Shown here one piece after another: positions 8,827 to 17,567 of a stretch of 64,000 bases of DNA. Position 1 is the stretch's first letter. Every line of letters begins with the position of its first letter. Source of the stretch: Streptomyces flavofungini (GTDB lineage: Bacteria > Actinomycetota > Actinomycetes > Streptomycetales > Streptomycetaceae); contig NZ_BMVR01000009.1 of NCBI RefSeq assembly GCF_014650815.1, forward strand, positions 124,001 to 188,000. The letters are read 5' to 3'. Under the pieces are notes generated by a model. That model ran no database searches, was not told where the DNA came from, and saw nothing but the letters and a program-made list of their open reading frames with translations. The position numbers and the translations under genes are program-made.

Positions 8827-8868
8827 GTCCGGGCGGCGGTGTCCGGGCGGCGGCGTCCGGGCGGCGCG
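8827..8868. repeat. three 14 bp direct repeats (GTCCGGGCGGCG-type)
   Basis: GTCCGGGCGGCG recurs at 8827, 8841 and 8855 in the 100 bp between the response regulator and the P450. No function is evident. It may be simple expansion in a GC-rich spacer. Confidence 0.7.
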
Positions 8869-8907
8869 GGGCTGGTCACGTGCTGCGCGCGCGGCTAGCG
8901 TCCGACC

Positions 8908-10140
8908 ATGGCAGACCCGGAAACCGCCGCCCCCAGCGCCGCCTTCGACCCCTGGTCACCCGCGTTCGTGGCGGACCCCTACCCCGCGTACGCCGCCCTG
9001 CGCGCCGGGGGCCGCGCGCACTACTACGAACCCAGCCGCCAGTACCTGATCCCGCGCCACGCGGACGTCGCCGCCCTGCTGCGCGACCGCCGCCTCGGCC
9101 GCACCTATCTGCACCGCTTCGGCCACGAGGACTTCGGCCGCGAGGCGCCGCCGCCCGAGCAGGAGCCGTTCCACGTCCTGAACGACAACGGCATGCTCGA
9201 CCTGGAGGCCCCGGCGCACACCCGCATCCGCCGTCTGGTGGCGAAGGCGTTCACACCGCGCACGGTGGAGCGCCTTCGCCCGTACGTGGAGGGGCTCGCG
9301 GACGAGCTGGTGCGGGGGCTCGTGGCGGACGGGGGCGGGGACCTGGTGGCGCGGGTCGCCGAGCCGCTGCCGGTCGCGGTGATCGCCGAGATGCTGGGTG
9401 TGCCGGAGGCGGACCGGGGGCCGCTGCGGCCCTGGTCGGCGGACATCTGCGGGATGTACGAGCTGAATCCGGGGGAGGAGACGGCGGCTCGGGCCGTGCG
9501 CGCCTCGGTGGAATTCTCGGCGTACCTGCGGGAGTTGATCGCCGCGCGGCGCAAGGAGCCCGGCGACGATCTGATCAGCGCGCTCATCGCCGCCCACGAC
9601 GAGGGCGACCGGCTCAGCGAGCAGGAGCTGATCTCGACCTGCGTGCTGCTCCTGAACGCGGGCCACGAGGCGACCGTCAACGCAACGGCCAATGGCTGGA
9701 ACGTTCTTTTCAGTCACCCGGAACAGCTCGCCGCCCTGCGCGCGGAGCCGGAGCGACTGCTGCCCACCGCCGTCGAGGAACTCCTGCGCTACGACACGCC
9801 GTTGCAGCTCTTCGAGCGGTGGGTGCTCGACGACATCGAGGTCGGGGACACCGTCATCCCGCGCGGCAGCGAGGTCGCGCTGCTCTTCGGGTCCGCCAAC
9901 CGGGACCCGGCCGCGTTCACCGCCCCCGACACCCTGGACCTGGCCCGCGCCGACAACCCGCACATCTCCTTCAGCGCGGGCATCCACTACTGCGTCGGCG
10001 CGCCGCTCGCCCGCATCGAACTCGCCGCTTCCATGGGGGCGTTGCTGCGCCGCGCGCCGCGGCTGCGGCTCGCCGCCGAGCCGTCGCGGCGGCCGAACTT
10101 CGTGATGCGGGGGCTCGGGGAGCTGCTCGTCACCTGTTGA
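8908..10140 (+). CDS. cytochrome P450 monooxygenase
   Basis: Soluble class I bacterial P450 of 410 residues that activates O2 at a haem-thiolate centre. Visible: I-helix LLLNAGHEATVNA near 252, EELLRYDTP near 290 (ExxR), and the haem loop FSAGIHYCVGAPLAR near 351 with the Cys ligand. The I-helix has AGHEAT where AGxET/DT is usual, so the proton-relay position is shifted. The ATG at 8908 lacks a Shine-Dalgarno; TAGCGT at 8896-8901 ends 6 bases before it, suggesting a leaderless transcript. No ferredoxin or reductase gene is adjacent, so redox partners must come from elsewhere. The substrate is unknown. Confidence 0.95.
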   Translation: MADPETAAPSAAFDPWSPAFVADPYPAYAALRAGGRAHYYEPSRQYLIPRHADVAALLRDRRLGRTYLHRFGHEDFGREAPPPEQEPFHVLNDNGMLDLEAPAHTRIRRLVAKAFTPRTVERLRPYVEGLADELVRGLVADGGGDLVARVAEPLPVAVIAEMLGVPEADRGPLRPWSADICGMYELNPGEETAARAVRASVEFSAYLRELIAARRKEPGDDLISALIAAHDEGDRLSEQELISTCVLLLNAGHEATVNATANGWNVLFSHPEQLAALRAEPERLLPTAVEELLRYDTPLQLFERWVLDDIEVGDTVIPRGSEVALLFGSANRDPAAFTAPDTLDLARADNPHISFSAGIHYCVGAPLARIELAASMGALLRRAPRLRLAAEPSRRPNFVMRGLGELLVTC

Positions 10141-10161
10141 TGCCGAGCAGCGGGGGACCGG

Positions 10162-11793
10162 TCAGCCGGTCGCCAGGTCCCTGCGGCGCAGCCCCGCGAG
10201 CCCCGCCGCCGTCAGGGCCACCGCCACCCCCGTGAGCAGCAGCACCGGGCTCCACGCCAGGTCCTGGCCGGGCAGCTTCGGCAGGTGGGAGAACGGCGAG
10301 AGGTTCATCAGGGGCTGGGGCAGGTCGAGGGCGGGGCCGATCCAGCCGATGAGCAGCGCCAGGCCCGCCACGCCCCAGGCGCCGACGGCCAGTTGGGGCG
10401 AGACGCCGTGCAGCAGTACCGCGAGGGAGCCGAGCAGCCAGATCGCGGGGAGCTGGACCAGGCAGGCGCCGACGATCGGCCCGAAGTCGTGCCCGTACCC
10501 GAGGCTGAGACCGCAGGCCGCGAGCAGCATGATCAGTGTGGCGCCCGCGAAGGCCACCGCGAGGTGGCCCGCCGCCCAGCGCAGCCTGCCCACGGCGTTC
10601 GCGAGCACCGGCTCGGCGCGCTGCGAGGTCTCCTCGCCGTGCAGCCGCAGGACGGAGGCGACGATGTAGAGCGCGCCGACCATGCCGAGGATGCCGACCA
10701 TCGCGGCGAGGAAGGCGTCGGTGAGGCCGGTCTGGCCGCCCATGCGCCCGATGATCTCGCGGGTGTTCTCGTTGTCGCCGACCAGGTCGGTGGCGCCCTC
10801 CGTCAGGCCCCCGAAGACGATCCCGGCGGCGAGGAAACCGAGGCTCCAGCCGATGACGGCACCGCGCTGCAGCCGCCACGCGAGGGCGCCCGCCGTGCCG
10901 AGGCGGCCGTGCGCGGGCCCCGGCCGGGACGGCAGGAAGCTCATGCCGACGTCGCGGCGCCCGGCGAGTTCGTACGCCCCGATCGTCTGAACGGCGATGG
11001 CGCCCGCGAACAGCAGCAGCACCCACCAGCGTTCGGCGCCGAACGACCGCATGTTCTCCAGCCAGCCGACCGGCGAGAGCCAGGTCAGGAGCGAGGAGCC
11101 GTCGGCCGTCGCGGAGTCACCGGCCGCGCGCAGCACGAACGCGGCGCCGAGCAGCGCCGAGGTGAGGCCCTTGGCGAGGCGGGCGCTCTCCGTGAACTGG
11201 GCGACGATCGCCGCCATCGTCGCGAACACCATGCCCACCCCGGCGATGCCGAGCCCCAGCGCGAGCGCACCCGCGCCGCCCTCGCCCGCGAGCCCGGCCG
11301 CGACGAGCAGGCCGAGCAGGGCGTTGGCGACGAGCGCGGTGAGCAGCGCCGACGTCAGCGGCGCGCGACGGCCCACCATGGCCGAGGAGATCATCTCCTG
11401 GCGGCCCGTCTCCTCCTCCTCGCGCGTGTGCCGGACGACGATGACGAGGCTCATCACGGCGGCGAACACCCCGGCGAAGGCGCCGACGCGCCACGCCGTG
11501 AGCCCGCCGAAGGACTGGTCGAACACCGGCCCGTAGAGGGCGCGCAGGGAGGCGTTGGTGGCGAGCGAGTCCATCAGGTCGGCGCGCTGGGCCGTCGTGC
11601 CGTACACCTCCTTGAGGGTGTTCGGCATGCTCAGGACCATCATCGCGATGACGACGAGCCACACCGGGACGATGACGCGGTCGCGGCGCAGCGCCAGGCG
11701 CAGCAGCGGCCCGGTGCCCGCGAGGTGGCCGCGGCCGCCGGTGCGCCGTGCGGGCGCGGGGGACGCGGGCGGCGCGGTGGTCACGGCGGTCAT
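10162..11793 (-). CDS. ABC-2 type exporter permease, polyketide/antibiotic-exporter-like
   Basis: Polytopic membrane protein of 543 residues, the membrane half of an exporter with the next gene. Many hydrophobic helices fall in two similar halves (first near residues 40-270, second near 330-540), each with a cytoplasmic charged loop such as VRHTREEEETGRQEM and VLRLHGEETSQRAEP. This duplicated layout is typical of single-chain permeases annotated as exporters of polyketide antibiotics. The ATG at 11793 overlaps the stop of the ATPase gene by 4 bp. The cargo is unknown; it could be a drug, lipid or peptide. Expression should follow the divergent palindrome upstream of the ATPase. Confidence 0.88.
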   Translation of the reverse strand: MTAVTTAPPASPAPARRTGGRGHLAGTGPLLRLALRRDRVIVPVWLVVIAMMVLSMPNTLKEVYGTTAQRADLMDSLATNASLRALYGPVFDQSFGGLTAWRVGAFAGVFAAVMSLVIVVRHTREEEETGRQEMISSAMVGRRAPLTSALLTALVANALLGLLVAAGLAGEGGAGALALGLGIAGVGMVFATMAAIVAQFTESARLAKGLTSALLGAAFVLRAAGDSATADGSSLLTWLSPVGWLENMRSFGAERWWVLLLFAGAIAVQTIGAYELAGRRDVGMSFLPSRPGPAHGRLGTAGALAWRLQRGAVIGWSLGFLAAGIVFGGLTEGATDLVGDNENTREIIGRMGGQTGLTDAFLAAMVGILGMVGALYIVASVLRLHGEETSQRAEPVLANAVGRLRWAAGHLAVAFAGATLIMLLAACGLSLGYGHDFGPIVGACLVQLPAIWLLGSLAVLLHGVSPQLAVGAWGVAGLALLIGWIGPALDLPQPLMNLSPFSHLPKLPGQDLAWSPVLLLTGVAVALTAAGLAGLRRRDLATG

Positions 11794-12719
11794 CGCGTCA
11801 TCGCCTCCGCTGCCTGCCCGGCGCCCGCCGTCGCCACGTCGTCCTGGTAGTGCCGCAGGAACAGCTCCTCCAGGGTGGGCGGCGTGCTCGTCAGGGACCG
11901 TACGCCGGACTCGGTGAGGGCGCGCAGGACGGCGTCCAGCTTGTCGGTGTCGACCTGGAGGGCGACGCGGTGGCCCTCGATCTCCAGGTCGTGCACGCCC
12001 GGCAGCCGCCCGATCCCGTTCGGGGCGGCGGCGAGTTCGGCGCGGACGCTGGTGCGGGTGAGGTGGCGCATGTCGGCCAGGGAGCCGGACTCCACGGTGC
12101 TGCCCTTGCGGATGATGCTGACCCGGTCGCAGAGGGTCTCCACCTCGCTGAGGATGTGCGAGGACAGCAGGACGGTACGGCCCTCCTCGCGGGCCCGGAC
12201 CACGCAGCTCTGGAAGACCTCCTCCATCAGCGGGTCCAGGCCGGACGTCGGCTCGTCCAGGATCAGCAGCTCCACGTCCGACGCGAACGCGGCGACCAGG
12301 GCGACCTTCTGCCGGTTGCCCTTGGAGTAGGCCCGGCCCTTCTTCGTCGGGTCCAGCTCGAACCGCTCGATGAGCTCCGCCCGGCGGTCCTTGTCCAGGC
12401 CGCCCCTCAACCTGCCGTACAGGTCGATGACTTCGCCGCCGGAGAGGTTCCGCCACAGGGTGACGTCGCCCGGCACGTACGCGAGCCGCCCGTGCAGCTC
12501 CACCGCGTCGTGCCAGGGGTCCTTGCCGAGCAGTTGCGCGGCGCCGGAGTCCGCCCGCAACAGGCCGAGCAGGACGCGGATCGCGGTGGACTTGCCGGCC
12601 CCGTTGGGCCCGAGGAAGCCATGGACCTCGCCGCGCTCCACGTCGAGGTCGAGGCCGTCCAGTGCGTGTGTCCGGCCGAACGACTTGTGCAGCCCGGAGA
12701 CGGTGATTGCCTTCGTCAT
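11790..12719 (-). CDS. ABC transporter ATP-binding protein (DrrA-like)
   Basis: Cytoplasmic ATPase of 309 residues powering the exporter. Visible: Walker A GPNGAGKS near residue 38, Q-loop region, signature here degenerate (YSKGNRQKVALVAAF near 137, where LSGGQ is canonical), Walker B ELLILDEPTSGLDP near 158 and the His switch LLSSHILSEVE near 193. A C-terminal domain of about 90 residues follows, as in DrrA-type exporters. The ATG at 12719 has no Shine-Dalgarno, and TACGTT on the coding strand (12727-12732) sits 7 bases before it, so the message is probably leaderless. The degenerate signature (SKGN) is shared by this exporter class as I recall it. Confidence 0.93.
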   Translation of the reverse strand: MTKAITVSGLHKSFGRTHALDGLDLDVERGEVHGFLGPNGAGKSTAIRVLLGLLRADSGAAQLLGKDPWHDAVELHGRLAYVPGDVTLWRNLSGGEVIDLYGRLRGGLDKDRRAELIERFELDPTKKGRAYSKGNRQKVALVAAFASDVELLILDEPTSGLDPLMEEVFQSCVVRAREEGRTVLLSSHILSEVETLCDRVSIIRKGSTVESGSLADMRHLTRTSVRAELAAAPNGIGRLPGVHDLEIEGHRVALQVDTDKLDAVLRALTESGVRSLTSTPPTLEELFLRHYQDDVATAGAGQAAEAMTR

Positions 12720-12726
12720 GTTTTTG

Positions 12727-12775
12727 AACGTACGGTACTTTCACAAATTTGTGAAGTTAAGGAACTGTATAAACT
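12727..12775. promoter_or_regulatory. divergent promoters over a 16 bp palindromic operator
   Basis: TTCACAAATTTGTGAA at 12740-12755 is a perfect palindrome in an AT-rich island between the ABC operon and its divergent regulator. On the minus strand TTCACA (-35), a 17 bp spacer and TACGTT (-10, 12732-12727) form a promoter ending 7 bases before the ATPase ATG. On the plus strand TTTGTG/TTGTGA and TAAACT (12770-12775, 15-16 bp spacing) could drive the regulator. The palindrome covers both -35 regions, so one repressor dimer could silence both. Confidence 0.75.
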
Positions 12776-12813
12776 TGGGGTGCGCGGGGGCGAGCTGGGG
12801 AGATGATCTACGC

Positions 12814-13365
12814 ATGACCAGGGACGACAAGGGCGGCACGGGCACGCGGGCCGAGGGCGCGAGCGGGGGCGACGCGGCGGGCCGGGCGGAGGACCTGGCG
12901 GCCGCCTCCCGCTTCACCGAGCAGTTCGCCGCGCAACTGGTCTGGGCCGGGATGCCCCGGATGCCCGCGCGGGTCTTCGCCGCGCTGCTCGCCTCCGACT
13001 CCGGCTCGCTCACGGCGGCCGAGCTGGGGGAGCGGCTGCACGTGAGCCCGGCGGCGGTGTCGGGGGCGGTGCGCTATCTGACGCAGCAGTACATGGTCGC
13101 CCGCGAGCGGGAGCCCGGTTCGCGGCGCGACATCTTCCGGGTGCACAGCAACCAGTGGTACGAGGCGCTGGCCAACCGCGACTCCGTCCTCAAGCGCTGG
13201 GAGTCCGCCCTCCGCGACGGCATCACCAGCCTCGGCCCCGACTCCCCGGCGGGCCACCGACTGGAGGAGACCCTCGCCTTCTTCGAGTTCGTCCAGGGAG
13301 AACTGGCCGGCATGATGACCCGCTGGCGCACCCACAGAGAATCCCTCTTCGGCCCGCCCCGCTGA
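12814..13365 (+). CDS. MarR/GbsR-type transcriptional regulator
   Basis: A 183-residue winged-helix regulator. After a Gly/Asp-rich N-terminus, the DNA-binding part spans about residues 45-110: MPRMPARVFAALLAS, then LTAAELGERLHVSPAAVSGA as the helix-turn-helix and YMVAREREPGSRRDIFRV as the wing. A helical C-terminus would form the dimer interface. The ATG at 12814 follows CTGGGGAG at a usable distance. Its divergent placement over the palindrome at 12740-12755 makes it the likely repressor of the ABC exporter and of itself. The ligand is unknown and may be the transported compound. Confidence 0.88.
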   Translation: MTRDDKGGTGTRAEGASGGDAAGRAEDLAAASRFTEQFAAQLVWAGMPRMPARVFAALLASDSGSLTAAELGERLHVSPAAVSGAVRYLTQQYMVAREREPGSRRDIFRVHSNQWYEALANRDSVLKRWESALRDGITSLGPDSPAGHRLEETLAFFEFVQGELAGMMTRWRTHRESLFGPPR

Positions 13366-13380
13366 CCCGCTTGTGGTACT

Positions 13381-13490
13381 CGCTGTGGGCAGCCGGTCCG
13401 CCCGGAGGGCGATGGGGGTGCCCCCTGCCGAGCGAAGCCGAGAGCTCGGGGGAGGGCGGGCACAGCCCGGGCCGACGGTGCCATGACGTC
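13381..13490 (+). repeat. intergenic repeat family B, copy 1
   Basis: About 110 bp between the regulator and the convergent kinase-like gene. Its end (GAGAGCTCGGGGGAGGGC, then GGGCACAGCCC and a TGACGT) aligns with 23593-23646, and its start (CGCTGTGGGC...) with 23571-23590. The central ~35 bp, with a GGGGGTGCCCCC palindrome, is missing in the second copy. GC-rich mobile spacer repeats of this sort are frequent in Streptomyces; here it lies 16 bp after a stop codon. Confidence 0.7.
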
Positions 13491-13519
13491 CAGGGCGGGG
13501 CGCCCCGACGCGGGGGACC

Positions 13520-14359
13520 TCACCGGGGCAGCACAAGCCCCCAAGCCTGCGCCCGCACGTGCCACGTCCGGCTCCGCACCGGACCCGTGACCACCGCGTC
13601 CGCCCGGTACCGGAAGTCCGGCCCCGACACCGTCACCGATCGGGCCCGCGCCCGCACGGGCGCGACCTCCGCCCCGACGGACGCCGGATGCACCTCGACC
13701 CGCGCGAACCCCGCCCCACCGGGCCGCACCCGCACCCCCTCGACGGGCTGGTCGAGGTCGACGAGCGTCACGCCGTCGGCCTCGACCCGCAGCCGCGAGG
13801 GCCCACCGGCCGCGACCCGCGAGGGCCGCACGGCCAGCGTCCGCACGAGCGACTGGCAGGTCCGCAGCCACGGATGCCGCTCCGCACCCCCGTCCGCCCC
13901 GGCGTCCAGGCCGCTCCCGGCCGCCACGGGCGGAATGAGCACGTCCCCCACGACGACCCCGTCCCGGTCGTCGACGAGCAGATCGAGCCGCCGGGGCGCC
14001 CCCTCAAGGACGGCCCGCGCCGCCGCGACGGCCCCGGCGGGCACCCCGAGCGCCCGGGCGAGCCGGACGGCGGACGCGGCGGAGCCGACGGGAACGACGG
14101 ACAGGACGGCGGACGCGAGCGCCCGCTCCCGGTGCAGCACACTGACCGCCCGCAGCAGCGCGGCATCGTCGCCCACCACGACGGGCCGCCGAGCCCCCCG
14201 CCTGACCAGCGCTTTCGTGAATTCCTCAGGGCTTTCAGGCAGGCACACCCTGACGCCCGCGCCCGCGCCAAGCACGTCCTTGGCGATGCGTACGGACTCC
14301 CCGTCCGTGCGCCGGGCGACCGGGTCGATGACCACCAGAAGCTGGTCGCGAGCCGACAC
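13520..14359 (-). CDS. diacylglycerol-kinase-like protein with degenerate catalytic motif
   Basis: A 279-residue soluble protein with the layout of the DAGK/lipid-kinase catalytic fold: an N-terminal LLVVIDPVAR strand, a central nucleotide-binding part and a C-terminal beta domain with RLRVEADGV. The ATP-site motif, GGDGT in active lipid kinases, here reads VVGDDAALLRAVS near residue 67, and the second glycine-rich loop (usually PLGTGN) reads VVPVGSAASAV near 92. It is therefore probably inactive or uses another substrate. The GTG at 14359 has GAAAGGG upstream. It is divergent from purA and shares a 174 bp promoter region with it. Assignment is by overall pattern only. Confidence 0.7.
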   Translation of the reverse strand: MSARDQLLVVIDPVARRTDGESVRIAKDVLGAGAGVRVCLPESPEEFTKALVRRGARRPVVVGDDAALLRAVSVLHRERALASAVLSVVPVGSAASAVRLARALGVPAGAVAAARAVLEGAPRRLDLLVDDRDGVVVGDVLIPPVAAGSGLDAGADGGAERHPWLRTCQSLVRTLAVRPSRVAAGGPSRLRVEADGVTLVDLDQPVEGVRVRPGGAGFARVEVHPASVGAEVAPVRARARSVTVSGPDFRYRADAVVTGPVRSRTWHVRAQAWGLVLPR

Positions 14360-14402
14360 GTGCGCCCTTTCTTTAGGTCTCGGGTAGCATCTTTGTGCAA
14401 GA

Positions 14403-14428
14403 GCCCCTTGCGCTATTGCGCCAGGGGC
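14403..14428. promoter_or_regulatory. 11 bp stem with TATT loop between the divergent kinase-like gene and purA
   Basis: GCCCCTTGCGC (14403-14413) pairs with 14418-14428 across a TATT tetraloop, with one mismatch and one extra A-T pair outside. It lies about 105 bp before purA, in its probable leader: a TAGCAT -10-like element sits at 14385-14390. It may be a terminator for readthrough, or an attenuating structure in the purA leader. No T-tract follows. Confidence 0.55.
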
Positions 14429-14533
14429 TTCGTCTATTCCGGGGCAACCAAGGCACACCCACATCGGCGGCCGACGGCCTGTCGCTGTGGCCCCTGACCT
14501 TGGACATGCCCCGCCCGGAAGGGGTGTACGCCT

Positions 14534-15817
14534 GTGCCCGCACTCGTGCTGCTCGGTGCTCAGTGGGGTGACGAAGGCAAGGGAAAGGCCACCGACCTGC
14601 TCGGTGGCTCCGTGGACTATGTGGTGCGTTACCAGGGCGGCAACAACGCCGGCCATACGGTTGTCGTAGGCGACCAGAAGTACGCGCTGCATCTCCTCCC
14701 TTCCGGGATCCTCTCGCCGGACTGTGTCCCGGTCATCGGCAACGGAGTCGTCGTCGACCCGTCGGTCCTGCTCTCCGAGCTGAGCGGTCTGAACGAGCGC
14801 GGCGTCGACACGTCGAAGCTGCTGATCAGCGGTAACGCGCACATCATCACGCCGTACAACGTGACGGTCGACAAGGTCGGTGAGCGCTTCCTCGGCAAGC
14901 GGAAGATCGGTACGACCGGCCGCGGCATCGGCCCGACGTACGCCGACAAGATCAACCGCACCGGCATCCGCGTCCAGGACCTCTACGACGAGTCGATCCT
15001 GAAGCAGAAGGTCGAAGCGGCCCTGGAGCAGAAGAACCAGCTCCTGACGAAGGTGTTCAACCGCCGCGCCATCGAGGCCGAGCAGATCGTCGAGCAGCTC
15101 CTGGAGCACGGCGAGAACATCAAGAGTTACGTCGCCGACACCACGCTGATCCTCAACAACGCGCTCGACGAGGACAAGGTCGTCCTGTTCGAGGGCGGCC
15201 AGGGCACGCTCCTGGACGTGGACCACGGCACGTATCCGTTCGTCACCTCGTCGAACCCGACCGCGGGCGGCGCCTGCACGGGCACCGGCGTCGGCCCGAC
15301 GAAGATCAGCCGCGTCATCGGCATCCTGAAGGCGTACACCACGCGCGTCGGCGCGGGCCCGTTCCCGACGGAGCTGTTCGACAAGGACGGCGAGGCGCTG
15401 CGCACCATCGGCGGCGAGCGCGGTGTCACCACCGGTCGGGACCGCCGCTGCGGCTGGTTCGACGCCCCGATCGCCCGCTACGCGACCCGCGTGAACGGTC
15501 TGACGGACTTCTTCCTCACCAAGCTGGACGTCCTCACCGGCTGGGAGCAGATCCCGGTCTGCGTCGCGTACGAGATCGACGGCAAGCGCGTCGAGGAACT
15601 CCCGTACAACCAGACGGACTTCCACCACGCGAAGCCGATCTACGAGACGCTGCCGGGCTGGTCCGAGGACATCACCAAGGCCCAGACCTTCGCCGACCTG
15701 CCGAAGAACGCGCAGGGTTACGTGAAGGCGCTGGAGGAGATGTCCGGCGCGCCGATCTCCGCGATCGGCGTGGGCCCGGGCCGCACCGAGACGATCGAGA
15801 TCAACTCGTTCATCTAG
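14534..15817 (+). CDS. purA: adenylosuccinate synthetase
   Basis: GTP-dependent enzyme joining IMP and aspartate to adenylosuccinate, first committed step to AMP. The 427 residues match the family. Visible: GAQWGDEGKGKATDLL near residue 7 (catalytic Asp, P-loop), RYQGGNNAGHTVVV near 34 with the catalytic His, GTTGRGIGPTYADK near 126, and near 296 GVTTGRDRRCGWFD. The GTG at 14534 has GGAAGGGG upstream. Its 3' end overlaps the convergent PstS-like gene by 8 bp, so no room is left for a separate terminator between them. Confidence 0.98.
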   Translation: MPALVLLGAQWGDEGKGKATDLLGGSVDYVVRYQGGNNAGHTVVVGDQKYALHLLPSGILSPDCVPVIGNGVVVDPSVLLSELSGLNERGVDTSKLLISGNAHIITPYNVTVDKVGERFLGKRKIGTTGRGIGPTYADKINRTGIRVQDLYDESILKQKVEAALEQKNQLLTKVFNRRAIEAEQIVEQLLEHGENIKSYVADTTLILNNALDEDKVVLFEGGQGTLLDVDHGTYPFVTSSNPTAGGACTGTGVGPTKISRVIGILKAYTTRVGAGPFPTELFDKDGEALRTIGGERGVTTGRDRRCGWFDAPIARYATRVNGLTDFFLTKLDVLTGWEQIPVCVAYEIDGKRVEELPYNQTDFHHAKPIYETLPGWSEDITKAQTFADLPKNAQGYVKALEEMSGAPISAIGVGPGRTETIEINSFI

Positions 15818-17381
15818 CCGAGCGGCTGCCCGGCGCTCCGCCGGGCAGCTCGGCGCAGGCCCGCAGTCCCTCGGGTGTCGCGCACGGCAGATGGCCATGG
15901 GTGCGGATCACGTCCTGGCCACTGCCGCGCGCGTACGCGAGGAAGCTGGACGCGAGCGAGTCGGCGGGCGGCTGCCCGTAGGTGTAGGCGTACTCGATCT
16001 CGCGGTACGGGTAGCCGCCGTCGTCGGCGAGGCCGTCGGCGGACGGCGCCCGGCCGCCGAGGGACAGCCGGTGCAGGCCCTTGAGGTCGGCGGCGGCGCG
16101 CAGTTCGCTGTAGCCGAGGGCGCCGGGGATGCGGCCGACGGCGTCCAGGACCTGCTCGGTGGAGTCGAGTTCGCAGCGGGTGACGGGGGCGCGGGCGTCG
16201 TCCTTGCGCACGCAGTCGTTGGACGACGCCTTGATCTCGAAGTCTCCGTGGAGCAGGCGGCGTTGCAGGGTGTCGCGGGTGCCGGAGCTGGAGCCGCGGC
16301 TGACGAGGACGACCTCCTGATCGGCCCCGCCGAGCTGCTTCCAGTTCCGGATCTCGCCGCGGTACAGCCGCCGCACCTGCGGCAGCGACAAGTCCCGCAG
16401 CCGCACACCGTCGTTGACGACGAGCGCGTACGCCGACACCGCCACGCGGTGCTCGACGAGCCGCGGATAGCCGTCCGACTTGGGCCCGTCGGACAGGGCG
16501 ATCAGCGCCGGTGACTTCTTCGCGGTCCGCGCCGACCGCGCGCCCTCCGCGTCGAGTTCGCGTATCCCCGCCGTGCTGCCGTGCGCGTCGACGCTGATCG
16601 AGGCGCCGGGGCAGTCGTCCTCGTACTTCTCCTTCAACTCCTCGGCGACGGGCCGGAAAGCCGTGGACCCGACGACGGTCAACTGCCCCGTGGCGCACTC
16701 GATGGGCGTCGGATCTTCCTCGCTCACCAGGATCATCGCGGCGAGCGTGACGACGGACGCGGTGAGCAGCGCCGTCAGGATCTTCGCGGGACGGCTGAAC
16801 AGCGGCGGCTTGTCGTCGGGTGTGGTGGACCGGTTGGGCTGCACCTCGCCCGCCTGGATGCCGCCGGACACGGTGATCTCGCGGCCGACGGCGCCGCCGG
16901 TGAGCAGGACGAGCAGCTTGTAGTGCTGGCCCCGGTTCAGCGGGACGCGCGGGATGTACACGGTCGAGCCGTCGGAGCGCAGCCCCGCCGCCGGGGTGAA
17001 GTGCTCCATCAGGTGGTCGGCACCGGCCTGCGCGGTGACGGCGAGCCCGCGCACGGTGCGGCCGGTGAACACGGCGGTGAGGCCGTGCAGGGCGCGCCCC
17101 GTGTAGTCGGCGTCGCTGATGGACTGCGAGCCGTCGTTCTCCACGCGAAGCAGCACCAGCGTGGCGTCGGACATCTCCGGCGTCTCGTCGAAGAGCCCGA
17201 GCCGCGCGTTCGCCCCGCCGGTGCGGACGTTGTCGCCGATCGCGGTGTCCATCTGCACGCGATAGCCGATGCGTTTGCGGCGCGGCACGCGGCGCTCGTA
17301 CCAAATGGCCCCCAGCGTGGCGAGCAGCCCGAGCGCGGCGGTCAGGACAGCGACGACGTTCTCGGGGCTCAACCAGTCCAC
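15810..17381 (-). CDS. membrane-anchored PstS-like substrate-binding protein
   Basis: A 523-residue protein in four parts: an N-terminal transmembrane helix (residues ~8-27), a ~170-residue domain of unknown type, a second helix near 205-225, and an extracytoplasmic C-terminal domain like phosphate-binding PstS. That domain has TVVGSTAFRPVAEEL near 238, HGSTAGI near 267, SRGSSSGTRD near 363 and GALGYSEL near 412, matching the ligand loops of PstS (GSTAGI, GSGT, GAIGY). No Pst permease or ATPase genes adjoin, so a sensing or anchoring role is more likely than transport (inference). It lies next to a Ser/Thr kinase on the same strand, 187 bp away, and converges on purA with 8 bp overlap. Confidence 0.75.
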   Translation of the reverse strand: MDWLSPENVVAVLTAALGLLATLGAIWYERRVPRRKRIGYRVQMDTAIGDNVRTGGANARLGLFDETPEMSDATLVLLRVENDGSQSISDADYTGRALHGLTAVFTGRTVRGLAVTAQAGADHLMEHFTPAAGLRSDGSTVYIPRVPLNRGQHYKLLVLLTGGAVGREITVSGGIQAGEVQPNRSTTPDDKPPLFSRPAKILTALLTASVVTLAAMILVSEEDPTPIECATGQLTVVGSTAFRPVAEELKEKYEDDCPGASISVDAHGSTAGIRELDAEGARSARTAKKSPALIALSDGPKSDGYPRLVEHRVAVSAYALVVNDGVRLRDLSLPQVRRLYRGEIRNWKQLGGADQEVVLVSRGSSSGTRDTLQRRLLHGDFEIKASSNDCVRKDDARAPVTRCELDSTEQVLDAVGRIPGALGYSELRAAADLKGLHRLSLGGRAPSADGLADDGGYPYREIEYAYTYGQPPADSLASSFLAYARGSGQDVIRTHGHLPCATPEGLRACAELPGGAPGSRSAR

Positions 17382-17567
17382 GCCCGCACGCTACGGAGCC
17401 GCCCCGGCGCGCGGAACGCCCGGACCGGGGACTTCGCCCTTCCGCCCCCGGACGTTCGCCGCCGGTTCAACCAGCCTGCCGCACTGCCCGGTCGCCCTTG
17501 CTGTCAGCTTCCCCTGCCGTCAGCTTCCCCCGCTGCCGTCTTCCCCTGCTGCCGTCTTCCCTTGGTG

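Noticed and set aside
10162..12744. A single 860-codon frame through both ABC transporter genes
   Set aside because: Its first ~315 codons are out of frame with the ATPase, which has its own Walker motifs in another frame. The permease proper begins at 11793.
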